Shown: positions 1-6,470, numbered from the stretch's first letter. The stretch: 36,699 bases of DNA from Stieleria mannarensis (GCF_014154935.1 NZ_JACEHH010000069.1:1-36699); one strand, 5' to 3'. Notes: generated by a model from the sequence alone, not told the origin. Program-made: numbers and translations.

Positions 1-1
1 C

Positions 2-76
2 CAGCTATTGCACGAAGTGGTTGCGACGAACGACAAGAAGCGTTTCGCCTTAAGTGAAGATCGATCCTTTTTATGA
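2..76 (+). pseudogene. kptA: KptA/Tpt1 RNA 2'-phosphotransferase fragment
   Basis: The frame starting at base 2 is open from the window edge and contains EVVATNDKKRFALSED. This matches the signature of the KptA/Tpt1 family (VV-x-NDKxRF-x-xSED), the N-terminal winged-helix part of the NAD-dependent RNA 2'-phosphotransferase. In the family the motif is followed by IRAxQGHS and the catalytic half. Here the frame reads RSFL and stops at 74-76, so the catalytic half is absent. The next frame, 54-332, carries macro-domain-like sequence, so the KptA gene seems to have been cut and joined to another gene near base 60-70. The 5' part lies outside the window. Identification rests on about 20 residues, so it is likely but not certain. 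Confidence 0.6.
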
Positions 77-332
77 CTCGTCGATCGATCTTGTTGGGCA
101 AACGCTGCGTACCGCATTGGGAATGGTCATCGAACGAGGTGCACAGACCGTCGCGTCACCAACCTTGGCTACCGGATATGGTCCTTTGACGATCCCGGAT
201 TTCGGGCGAGCCGTCTCACCGCTATTGAACGAGTCACGGTTCGACGCAATCACGCTCACCATCGTCGTTAGATCCGAGGAACACCGTGCGGAACTTCAAG
301 AAGCCATCCACGGCACGGTAAATCAAGCCTAA
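54..332 (+). pseudogene. Macro (ADP-ribose-binding) domain C-terminal fragment
   Basis: This 92-codon frame opens with a GTG directly after an in-frame TAA (51-53), so the apparent start may be accidental. From about residue 17 it reads TLRTALGMVIERGAQTVA, then SPTLATGYGPLTIPDFGRAV and, near the end, ITLTIVVRSEEHRAELQEAI. The pattern of helix, strand with P-x-LATGYG-PL, helix, and a final hydrophobic strand is that of the C-terminal half of a macro domain, which binds ADP-ribose. The N-terminal half with the GD and N motifs is missing. It is either a remnant or the tail of a gene joined to the KptA stub upstream. KptA releases ADP-ribose 1''-2'' cyclic phosphate, a metabolite that macro domains can bind, so the two fragments may once have worked together. 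Confidence 0.5.
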
Positions 333-341
333 GGAAGCCGC

Positions 342-1031
342 GTGAAGTACGGCCTGCTTTTCTCGTTCTTGGCAGTTGCGATCGCAGGCGTTGCAGTACG
401 CATGGGTTCCTGTTCATGGCTCCTGTTGTACCCTGCGTTTTCGTTCGGCATGGTTGGAGCAAGTTACCTGCTTTCCAAACCGGAGATCTTTGGGAAGCAA
501 CGGGATGGCTCGCGTTCGGCATTGGCACTCGTTCTATTGCTGCCATACCTGGTTTACGTCGCGATTGTCTGGCACGCAGTGCGACTCGTTTCGCGAGAAT
601 CGAAAGCCGACGCGTTGACGGACGACCTTGTTCTTTCGCGGCGGCTACTTGCCAAGGAACTTCCCAGCGAGGTCGCATCGGTGGTCGATCTGACCTGCGA
701 GTTCACTGAGCCAATCACAAAATGGCCGGGCGTGTCGTATCTCAGTTTTCCGATGCTCGACGGATCGGGTGCATCACCGGAGCAACTGCGCTCGCTCGCG
801 GTCGAAATCATCGAGTTGCCGAGCCCAGTGCTGATTCATTGCGCCCAGGGGCACGGACGAACGGGACTAGTCGCTGCGGCCGTCTTGCTTGTGTCTGGAA
901 AAGCACAAACGGCCAAGGAGGCAATCGCAATGATTCAGTCCGTTCGACCAGGGGTGGAACTCAACCGAATGCAACGATCGCTATTGGAAGAGGTGGATTG
1001 CAAATTGCAAAATGAACATTGCAAAGTGTAA
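342..1031 (+). CDS. Membrane-anchored dual-specificity protein phosphatase
   Basis: This 229-residue protein has three hydrophobic stretches in its first 85 residues (about 3-20, 25-45 and 60-82), followed by a cytosolic phosphatase domain. Residues 166-175, HCAQGHGRTG, are the cysteine-phosphatase P-loop (HCX5RT/S) with nucleophile Cys167 and Arg173. Asp140 in FPMLDGSG is a plausible general acid. It should hydrolyse phosphotyrosine/phosphoserine or a phosphorylated small molecule at the inner face of the membrane; the substrate cannot be told. The start is GTG with AAGGAAG just upstream. The last ten residues (CKLQNEHCKV) are not native. They are translated from the solo TTGCAA-type repeat end at 996, so the original stop was overwritten. 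Confidence is high for the family, low for the role. Confidence 0.82.
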   Translation: MKYGLLFSFLAVAIAGVAVRMGSCSWLLLYPAFSFGMVGASYLLSKPEIFGKQRDGSRSALALVLLLPYLVYVAIVWHAVRLVSRESKADALTDDLVLSRRLLAKELPSEVASVVDLTCEFTEPITKWPGVSYLSFPMLDGSGASPEQLRSLAVEIIELPSPVLIHCAQGHGRTGLVAAAVLLVSGKAQTAKEAIAMIQSVRPGVELNRMQRSLLEEVDCKLQNEHCKV

Positions 1032-1037
1032 ATTGCC
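996..1037 (+). repeat. Solo cassette end (TTGCAA-triad repeat)
   Basis: The sequence starts GATTGCAAATTGCAAAATG and continues AACATTGCAAAGTGTAAATTG. It is the same as the left ends of the four-helix-bundle cassettes at 1715 and 2689, and the match fades after about 42 bp. No partner right end or four-helix-bundle gene follows, so it is a remnant of a third copy. It supplies the stop codon and last ten codons of the phosphatase gene. Confidence 0.8.
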
Positions 1038-1100
1038 AGTGACTTGGATTCTGTTGGAATCAGTTGGTTGTGAATTCGAAATGCGGCATCGGGCACTGAT

Positions 1101-1670
1101 ATGGCTTGGCGACCATCACACCTGGTCTTGGCTGGCGAATTGGATAATACGACGTTTGGATGGACGATAGGCTGGCTACAGCTGGAGGGCTTTGATCAAC
1201 CGCTGCGATTCAAATGGCTTGGTAACTGTCATCCAGACCTGGCGGGTTGGCGATTGCGGATTCATCGCGTTGAACCGGAGCGTCCGCCAGACGACAATGA
1301 AGATGAACCGCCGAGAACTTATGCGCACATTGATCTGGATCAGTCCGGACACGTGGGCGACATTACCGCGGATCAAATGGTGAAGCACTTTGAATTGCCC
1401 GTCAACGAAGTGGCCCGGCGACTGATGGAAGGGAAGCGACCTCCGTTTTCGTGGCGGAAGTGCCTTTACCTGGAATGGTTCAGTAACACCAACGGTCGCG
1501 CCGTCGTCCAAAGCACCTGCTTAGCGGTAGAACGCATTGGTCGGCGGAGTTTCGAGCTGACCGAACAACAGTGGCGTGAGCAAGCGTCTCAGAATGCGGA
1601 GCAGATGGATTACTTTATGACCCAAATCGGTGACGCACTCGACTCTCCCGAATTAGAGGAGGATGAGTGA
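1101..1670 (+). CDS. Conserved hypothetical protein, planctomycete type
   Basis: This 189-residue protein has no signal peptide and no membrane segment. Its first half is beta-rich (HLVLAGELDNTTFGWTIGWL, then LRFKWLGNCHPDLAGWRLRI), resembling small planctomycete proteins of unknown function that share a pattern of G-E-x-DN, GW, GN and DLAG. The C-terminal 40 residues are acidic and probably helical (EQASQNAEQMDYFM to ELEEDE). No catalytic motif is visible. The gene lies between a solo cassette end (996) and the left end of a complete cassette (1715), that is, between two direct repeats, and could have been carried with them. The ATG at 1101 follows a spacer without a strong ribosome site. Function unknown. 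Confidence 0.7.
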   Translation: MAWRPSHLVLAGELDNTTFGWTIGWLQLEGFDQPLRFKWLGNCHPDLAGWRLRIHRVEPERPPDDNEDEPPRTYAHIDLDQSGHVGDITADQMVKHFELPVNEVARRLMEGKRPPFSWRKCLYLEWFSNTNGRAVVQSTCLAVERIGRRSFELTEQQWREQASQNAEQMDYFMTQIGDALDSPELEEDE

Positions 1671-1714
1671 GCGGGACTGGTACCAGATCTGCTTCAGACG
1701 CGGTATGGTCGGTT

Positions 1715-1747
1715 GATTGCAAATTGCAAAATGAGCATTGAAAAAGT
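1715..1747 (+). repeat. Left terminal inverted repeat of cassette 1
   Basis: The arm contains TTGCAA-like hexamers at offsets 0 and 7 from position 1717 and a degenerate third one (TTGAAA) at offset 21. It pairs with 2203-2235. Confidence 0.75.
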
Positions 1748-1795
1748 CAACTTGTTCAGGACATTGCGATTGGATTTCAAATTGAGGGGCGAACC

Positions 1796-2188
1796 ATGAA
1801 GCCGGATGATTTGTCAGAGCGATTGCTTGGTTTGGCGGTGCGAGTTGGAAAAGTGGTTGATGCGTTGCCGGACACTCGGTTGGGCAAGCATATCGCGGGA
1901 CAATTGGTTCGTAGCGGAACGGCTCCCGCACCAAACTATGAAAAAGCATGTGCTGCGGAAAGTCGCCGGGACTTTATCCACAAAGTTCGGATCGCACTCA
2001 AAGAGCTCCGAGAAACACGCTGCTGGATCAAACTCATCATGCGGTCCGAACTGCTTTCAGAAGCAAGAATGAGCGAACTCGCAAACGAAGCAGACGAGCT
2101 CTGCAAAATCCTGGGGCAGTCGCTGGTTACCGCTCGGAAAAACGAAGATCGATCAAAAGCGAAACGTGCCAAGTCTTCTCCTAAATGA
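1796..2188 (+). CDS. Four-helix-bundle protein, 23S rRNA IVS family (copy 1)
   Basis: This 130-residue, fully helical protein belongs to the four helix bundle / 23S rRNA intervening-sequence family (TIGR02436 type). The hallmarks are helix 1 DLSERLLGLAVRVGKVVDAL, the turn LPDTRLGKHIAGQLVRSGTA, PAPNYEKACAAESRRDFIHK and ALKELRETRCWIKLI. The family folds like Avd, the accessory protein of diversity-generating retroelements, and forms basic pentamers that can bind nucleic acid; its own role is unresolved. The ATG has GAGGGG seven bases upstream. The gene fills an inverted-repeat cassette and is about 90% identical to the copy at 2771, most changes being in the charged C-terminal tail. It shows no frame damage, so it is probably expressed. 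Confidence 0.88.
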   Translation: MKPDDLSERLLGLAVRVGKVVDALPDTRLGKHIAGQLVRSGTAPAPNYEKACAAESRRDFIHKVRIALKELRETRCWIKLIMRSELLSEARMSELANEADELCKILGQSLVTARKNEDRSKAKRAKSSPK

Positions 2189-2202
2189 GCAATCGCAATA
2201 AC

Positions 2203-2235
2203 CAATTTGCAATGTTCATTTTGCAATTTGCAATC
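2203..2235 (-). repeat. Right terminal inverted repeat of cassette 1
   Basis: Read on the minus strand it is GATTGCAAATTGCAAAATG followed by AACATTGCAAATTG, with three TTGCAA palindromes at offsets 0, 7 and 21. It abuts the leader of the M28 peptidase gene, whose ATG is at 2252. Confidence 0.8.
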
Positions 2236-2688
2236 TCCCCTCTCTTCTCCAATGTCCATCGACCGACAATCCATCGAAAAGAATCTAAGGCTGCATGTCG
2301 ATCGGCTTGCGGGACTGATCGGTCCGCGCACCTTGAGCAAGCCGAAAACGATTCAGGCCACGATCGGCTACATCGAAGGTCAATGGTCCGAGATGGGATA
2401 CGATCATTCGCGGGAATGCTACGACGCCATGGGCGACGAGGTGACCAACCTGATCGTCGAGCGTCCCGGTACCAAACGAGCCGATGAGATCGTTTTGCTC
2501 GGTGCCCACTACGACACCGTGTTCAGCACACCTGGTGCCGATGACAACGCATCCGCCGTCGCAGTATTGATCGAAACCAGCCGTTTGCTGCGCGAGCACA
2601 GTGGAAGACGAACCGCCTGATTCGTCGCATTCGCTTGCGAAGAGCCGCCGTATTTCAACATGGATTCGATGGGCAGCCAGCACCGATG

Positions 2689-2720
2689 GATTGCAAATTG
2701 CAAAATGGACATTGCAAAAT
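2689..2720 (+). repeat. Left terminal inverted repeat of cassette 2
   Basis: The three TTGCAA palindromes are intact at offsets 0, 7 and 21 from 2691. The arm pairs with 3179-3210. Confidence 0.8.
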
Positions 2721-2770
2721 GTTAAATTGTTTAGGTCGTTGCGATTGGCTTTCAAACTGAGGGGTGAACG

Positions 2771-3163
2771 ATGAAGCCGGATGATTTGTCGGAGCGTTTG
2801 CTTGATTTGGCGGTGCGGGTTGGAAAAGTGGTTGATGCGTTGCCGGACACTCGGTTGGGTCAGCATATTGCCGGGCAATTGGTCCGCAGTGGAACGGCTC
2901 CCGCACCGAACTACGAAGAGGCATGTGCCGCGGAAAGCCGCCGCGATTTCATACACAAGGTGCGGATTGCACTCAAAGAGCTGCGAGAAACTCGCTGCTG
3001 GATCAAGCTCATCATGCGTTCCGAATTGCTACCAGAAGCAAGAATGTGCGAACTCGCGAACGAAACCGACGAACTCTGCAGAATCTTGGGTCAGTCGCTG
3101 GTTACCGCTCGCAAAAACGAAGAACAAGCAAAAGCGAAATGTGCCAAACCAATCCCTAAATGA
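2771..3163 (+). CDS. Four-helix-bundle protein, 23S rRNA IVS family (copy 2)
   Basis: This 130-residue paralogue of the 1796 gene has about 13 substitutions, clustered in the last 15 residues (ARKNEEQAKAKCAKPIPK). The hydrophobic heptads of the four helices and the SGTAPAPNYEEACAAESRRD loop are unchanged. Conservation of the core with drift in the tail suggests selection on the folded protein, not a neutral duplicate. The ATG is preceded by GAGGGG at seven bases. The gene is the only one in cassette 2 and lies in the same orientation as the disrupted peptidase. Same family comments as copy 1; no enzymatic motif is present. Confidence 0.88.
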   Translation: MKPDDLSERLLDLAVRVGKVVDALPDTRLGQHIAGQLVRSGTAPAPNYEEACAAESRRDFIHKVRIALKELRETRCWIKLIMRSELLPEARMCELANETDELCRILGQSLVTARKNEEQAKAKCAKPIPK

Positions 3164-3178
3164 GCAGTCGCAATAACC

Positions 3179-3210
3179 AATTTGCAATGTTCATTTTGCA
3201 ATTTGCAATC
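3179..3210 (-). repeat. Right terminal inverted repeat of cassette 2
   Basis: It is identical over its outer 31-32 bases to the right end of cassette 1 and inverse to 2689-2720. Confidence 0.8.
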
Positions 3211-3315
3211 CCTCCTACCACCAAGCCACCGACACACCAGACACGCTCGACTATCCCAGGATGACCGAAGTCACCCTCGGCGTCGCATCCGCCATGCGCA
3301 AACTGCTGGGCTAAG

Positions 3316-3558
3316 CTTAAGCTTCCCAAAAGACAGTTCATTACGGTCTATGTTGATCTCTGGACGCCTGACGGATCGGCTGCGTTTTTGGAGACCACGG
3401 CGAAGGCGGTTTCTTCGGCTGCGGAATCGACGCCAAAACGGTTGCTGGAAATTGGCAAACTGTTGTTTAGCCGACTGCGTCCCAGTGTCTCTCTGGATGA
3501 TACGGGGCAACCAAAGATTGATTTCGGAATTGATGATGGTGCGAGTTTGAAGACGTGA
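3316..3558 (+). pseudogene. Unidentified gene fragment
   Basis: A frame without ATG, GTG or TTG near its beginning reads KLPKRQFITVYVDLWTPDGS, then AAFLETTAKAVSSAAESTPK, LLEIGKLLFSRLRPS and ends ASLKT at the TGA 3556-3558. The alternation of strand-like and helix-like stretches and the codon choice look like real coding sequence. With no start it is likely the 3' end of a gene whose beginning was lost near the M28 peptidase tail. No family is recognised. Confidence 0.35.
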
Positions 3559-3748
3559 AGCTTGCGCCGAGGTGGCGCGCTGCTGCGTTTTCGGCTCGAC
3601 CTGATTGGTGGACTCGGTTGCCAGGCGAAGGGGCATGAATCGAGCAGCCGTTCATTCCAAAGTTTGATGGTTTCCGATCGTGGCATGGTTTTCTCCGCTT
3701 GGTGAAACGAAACCAAACCTGCCAGCTTAGCCCCCGCGCCTGCAACGG

Positions 3749-3832
3749 CTGTGGTGTACGGTTACGTTCAGCGAACTCAAACGCAAGATCGGTTGTGTCA
3801 CGCAAAGGGTGCTGACAAAGCAACTGCGTGAA
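3749..3832 (+). pseudogene. HxlR-type regulator scrap
   Basis: The second frame reads FSELKRKIGCVTQRVLTKQL then RELEASL. This closely follows the HxlR winged-helix signature (RFxELxRxIxGxSxRxLTxxLRELE). The N-terminal helix and the part after RELE do not match, so only the recognition-helix region survives. The rest of 3559-4044 shows no gene I can support. Confidence 0.5.
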
Positions 3833-4044
3833 CTGGAAGCCAGCCTCAATTCGTCCGAGCAGGTCGGTTTGGCCTGGTGCGGCTTTGAAATGAGGAGACG
3901 GACCTTGCCCAAGGTATTCGGGTCTTTTTCATCCGTGTAAAACACTCGATTGGAACTATCGCGGCTGGCGAACGGTCTAAAATAGTCGTCGCGATGCCCC
4001 CAGCCACAACCGCCATTCCTTGTCGATTCCTTTACCCCCAATGT
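3833..4044. other. Gap without a recognisable gene
   Basis: Between the HxlR scrap and the palindromic element no frame shows family motifs, a ribosome site or a believable start. A long minus-strand frame across 3727-4359 crosses the HxlR scrap, the palindrome and the SHD1 start, and is therefore dismissed. Confidence 0.4.
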
Positions 4045-4162
4045 GCTTAGGACCGTCGGAAGAATACGTGGCGGGGATTGATTGTGGGATAGGCTTCCAG
4101 CCTGTCGTTTTCGCCATGACAGGCTGGAAGCCCATCCACTTATTCTTCCGACGTTCCTTAGG
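4045..4162. repeat. Nested palindromic element, MITE-like
   Basis: The outer arms are CGTCGGAAGAATACGTGG (4054-4071) and its near-perfect inverse CCACTTATTCTTCCGACG (4136-4153), with weaker pairing out to 4045 and 4162. Inside lies a second inverted pair, ATAGGCTTCCAGCCTGTC (4089-4106) and GACAGGCTGGAAGCC (4118-4132). Transcribed, it would fold into one long hairpin. The inner GGCTTCCAGCCTG motif resembles short repeats scattered through planctomycete genomes. It ends about 50 bp before the start of the SHD1 gene. Confidence 0.7.
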
Positions 4163-4209
4163 AATTTTAGATACCGATGGAAAGACTGCCGATCATCAAG
4201 GAATTGGAA

Positions 4210-4698
4210 ATGCGACGAACGAGGATCCCCTTTTTTCTCCTTCTCGTTGCCGTTTTGGGTCAGGCGGCCATCGCGCAGCAGTCCAACGAGCGAGAATTCA
4301 CCGATGCATCGGGGCGGTTCCGAATTCACGCTCGCGTCGTCCAGCTCTCGCCGACGCATGTTCAGCTTCTTAAGCCTGATGGCACGAAGGTTTCCGTCCC
4401 ACGAAATCGACTAAGCACTCAGGACCAGCGTTATCTGGAAGGCTTGGCGACTCCACCCGTGGAAAGCCGACCATTGATGCCTGAAGAATCGATTCTTGAA
4501 ATCCCCTTGCCAATCCCCACGCCGTCTCCTCTGAATCGCAACTGGATCCGTAGCAGGCGATTTGTTAACTCAAAGAACGTGTGGACCCCACCCTCAAGCG
4601 TTGATTCGACGGAACGTCGAGAGATTCTCGAGATCTCTCAGGCCAACAAAAAGTTTGGGCATTCAGGTCACGCAGTCCTGCCAATTCCCCAAACCTGA
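4210..4698 (+). CDS. Secreted SHD1-domain protein, N-terminal part (frameshifted gene)
   Basis: From the ATG at 4210, preceded by AAGGA, the product begins MRRTRIPFFLLLVAVLGQ with a Sec signal peptide ending near AIAQQ. Residues 27-78 are an SHD1 (SLA1 homology domain 1) unit: REFTDASGRFRIHARVVQL, then VQLLKPDGTKVSVPRNRLST and DQRYL. Such units are common in secreted planctomycete proteins and are thought to bind peptides. After about residue 110 the sequence loses quality and stops at 4698, while frame 3 carries good coding sequence from about 4602 to 5306. The gene therefore appears split by one or more frameshifts near 4560-4610. An earlier ATG at 4177 is possible but would hide the signal peptide. 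Confidence 0.7.
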   Translation: MRRTRIPFFLLLVAVLGQAAIAQQSNEREFTDASGRFRIHARVVQLSPTHVQLLKPDGTKVSVPRNRLSTQDQRYLEGLATPPVESRPLMPEESILEIPLPIPTPSPLNRNWIRSRRFVNSKNVWTPPSSVDSTERREILEISQANKKFGHSGHAVLPIPQT

Positions 4699-5306
4699 TT
4701 GCCGATGGACGCAGGCTGCTTGCCTTTGACCCAGAAAATGACCGATTCCTTGCATTCAATCCGAACTCGGTCTGGGCAGACACGAAAGCCGGCGGCACGC
4801 TCGAAGCAGAAGCGGAGATGAAGCCCGGCGACACGATTCGAGTTGTCTATCAAGGGGATGCAATCGATCGTCACAAAACGTCGCTTCAAGCTTGGGTGAA
4901 CAAAAAGGTCAGCGAAAATCGATGGAAGCTCGCAGAGGACGCGCCAACGCTGTTGCGGGTGAAATGCAATGAAATGAGTGAAAAAATGTCCTTGCAATCG
5001 ATTGGCTTGAAAGGGCTTTTTTCTGACTCCGACGACGTCAGTGTGCCGTTTATTCGGATTCATATCAGCGTGGAAAACAAATGTGGCACGGTTCATGCGA
5101 CTGGGCTGGAAACCCGACCTAAATCGATGATCCTGAAGCCAAGGTTTGGCGAGACCATCGATTCCCTTCTTAAAGATGCCACCGCTTTCAAACCGGAAAT
5201 GTTGTCCCGACTGAAACTACCGGCGACAATCAAATCGGTTCGCAGCGCATGGTCGGAGGCGGGCGAAACGACCATTGCCGACCTGACGATTGGCACGGCG
5301 GATTGA
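4602..5306 (+). pseudogene. C-terminal part of the SHD1 gene, out of frame
   Basis: This frame is open from just after a TGA near 4599 and has no good start before the ATG at 4818. It reads SPANSPNLIADGRRLLAFDP, then LAFNPNSVWADTKAGGTLEA and MKPGDTIRVVYQGDAIDRH, a continuous believable protein of mixed strands and helices ending TTIADLTIGTAD. It overlaps and continues the SHD1 frame in the same direction and is best explained as the rest of that gene. If translated alone from 4818 it would give 162 residues without a signal peptide. Function of this part is unknown. Confidence 0.55.
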
Positions 5307-5586
5307 AGCCTTCGGTTGCTGCCGCCAGGATTCCAATTTTGGGTGATACTGTATCGCCCATTACTCGACCCACGATTTTTGGTTCTTCCAGGAATTTCGT
5401 GGCAAATTGTTCAGGACCGAGGTTGGGAACTTGCACCCTGCCAGCACCGGCGGGGACAAACCCGGAGCGGGAATGGTACATTGTCGTCACCAATTGCATC
5501 GGTATTCATCGCTGGAGGCAATCTGGAGGCGGTTCACCCATAATGCGCTTCGAGAAGTTCAATTTCTACCGAGATACAGAAGACAG
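5307..5586. other. Intergenic stretch, nothing recognised
   Basis: About 280 bp lie between the SHD1 remnant and the DUF1569 gene. Frames are short and mutually overlapping, and no hairpin terminator with a T-run is seen. Confidence 0.4.
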
Positions 5587-6045
5587 ATGAGTGACCTCCG
5601 TCAATTGCAGTTCAACAATCTCGAGGCGGCAGTCGATGACGCTCGGCAATTGCTGGCGAGCGGCTACGTTCGGCACGGAAACTGGTCGCTTGGGCAGATC
5701 TGTCGGCACCTCGTCTTGGTGCAAGATTTCGCGATCGGTGGCTATCCAGCTTGGATGTCGGTCTTTGCTCCACTGCGGCCACTGATGCGATGGTTGTTGT
5801 TGCCGAAGTTGCTGAGCGGAAATGCACCTCGTGGAATTCGAGCCTCTTCGATTTTCCAGCCACCGGACGGCTTAGATGATGCGAGCGAAGTGGAAGCATA
5901 TGCCGCCAGTGTTGGGCGTCTTCTTGATCACTCCGGCGACTTTGCTGCTCATCCTGGATTCGGCAGCTTGCCCCGCGAGAAGATTCTGGAGATTTACGCT
6001 GCCCATGCCGCTCACCATCTCCGGCATCTCCGCCCCCCGAAGTGA
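5587..6045 (+). CDS. DUF1569 / DinB-like protein
   Basis: From ATG 5587 this gives 152 residues. The opening MSDLRQLQFNNLEAAVDDAR, the GNWSLGQICRHLVLVQD segment with His41, and the closing HAAHHLRHLRPPK are the pattern of DUF1569. This is a four-helix member of the DinB/YfiT metal-binding superfamily, where three histidines can hold a divalent metal. Members are soluble; their substrate is unknown, though relatives are thiol-dependent transferases. The frame extends 60 codons further upstream, but that part lacks family similarity and the ATG at 5587 starts exactly at the conserved region. The gene looks intact between two broken ones. Confidence 0.8.
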   Translation: MSDLRQLQFNNLEAAVDDARQLLASGYVRHGNWSLGQICRHLVLVQDFAIGGYPAWMSVFAPLRPLMRWLLLPKLLSGNAPRGIRASSIFQPPDGLDDASEVEAYAASVGRLLDHSGDFAAHPGFGSLPREKILEIYAAHAAHHLRHLRPPK

Positions 6046-6103
6046 AACGGCTTGTTTGGCTGTCGAAGAAAACTCTGCAAGCTGCGAGTCCAAAAGGCTG
6101 TCG

Positions 6104-6470
6104 ATGGTAACGCAGGGCGGCGGAACACCGCTGCCGACAGCGACCGCACCGCGGTTGGTGGTCGCCGGACCTTACCGCTTTGTCCGAAATCCGTTGGCCC
6201 TGGCGGGCATCCTCCAGGGCATTGCCGTGGGTTGGCTGCTCGGTAGTGTACCGGTCATTGTTTATTCATTGACGGGGATCTTTGCATGGCATGTATTCGT
6301 TCGCCCCGCAGAAGAGCAGGACTTGCTGGATCGATTCGGAACACGGTACCAGCGATTACCGGAATCGCGTTCGAGTTTGGGTTCCATCAATCAGGTGGGC
6401 GGTGCCTCAAGAACTCGAAGGTCCAGAATCGCCTGCTGCCAAAACCAACGAGGGAAGTGCCAGTAAATGA
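6104..6470 (+). pseudogene. Isoprenylcysteine methyltransferase-like remnant, frameshifted
   Basis: The second frame carries MVTQGGGTPLPTATAPRLVV, GPYRFVRNPLALAGILQGI and RPAEEQDLLDRFGTRYQ. These are the SAM-pocket motifs (GxGTPxP, GPYRxVRNP, EE-x2-L-x2-RFG-x-RY) of the ICMT/PEMT-like integral membrane methyltransferases. At about 6350-6360 the family's C-terminus (YRNRVRVWVPSI) moves to the third frame and ends at 6470, so a single-base frameshift separates them. The first two or three membrane helices expected upstream are not found; that space belongs to the DUF1569 gene. The remnant is truncated at the front and broken near the end, and should be inactive. Confidence 0.75.

Larger units (their letters stand above)
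1715..2235 (+). mobile_element. Inverted-repeat cassette 1 (four-helix-bundle unit)
   Basis: This 521-bp unit begins GATTGCAAATTGCAAAATG and ends with the reverse complement CATTTTGCAATTTGCAATC (one change further in). Between the ends lie a leader of about 50 bp with a GAGGGG ribosome site, one 130-codon gene, and a short tail. A second copy at 2689-3210 has the same layout and high identity throughout, including the leader. There is no transposase and no clear target-site duplication at the borders. The layout matches the intervening sequences of bacterial 23S rRNA genes, where paired ends fold into a stem and the loop carries the same protein family. Here it sits between protein genes. Movement is inferred from the copies and from the interrupted host gene. 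Confidence 0.75.
2689..3210 (+). mobile_element. Inverted-repeat cassette 2, inserted in the M28 gene
   Basis: This 522-bp unit is bounded by GATTGCAAATTGCAAAATG (2689) and its inverse ending at 3210. Layout, leader (GAGGGG before the ATG), gene and tail match cassette 1. The left border cuts the M28 peptidase after MGSQHR and the right border joins directly to the peptidase's C-terminal YHQATDT segment. Flanking bases (CCGATG left, CCTCCT right) show no target-site duplication. Host sequence is missing at the site, so entry was by replacement, or a deletion followed. Confidence 0.8.
2252..3314 (+). pseudogene. M28-family metallopeptidase, interrupted and truncated
   Basis: The N-terminal part (2252-2688) starts MSIDRQSIEKNLRLHVDRL and carries the M28 zinc-site motifs GAHYDTV and PGADDNASA. 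At 2618-2620 a TGA replaces an expected arginine codon, yet the same frame continues as FVAFACEEPPYFNMDSMGSQ, the usual M28 segment with the catalytic Glu pair. At 2689 the frame runs into cassette 2. The C-terminal end resumes at 3213-3314 as YHQATDTPDTLDYPRMTEVT...LLG and stop. About 100 residues normally found between these two parts are missing, so the cassette replaced or accompanied loss of the centre. Upstream in-frame ATGs fall inside the cassette 1 end, so 2252 is preferred. The gene cannot give an active aminopeptidase. Confidence 0.85.

Noticed and set aside
1715..3210. Diversity-generating retroelement (the bundle protein resembles Avd)
   Set aside because: No reverse transcriptase, template repeat or variable repeat is present; only the shared fold links them.
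3727..4359. 210-codon minus-strand gene
   Set aside because: It crosses the HxlR scrap, the palindromic element and the SHD1 signal peptide region and has no motifs of its own.
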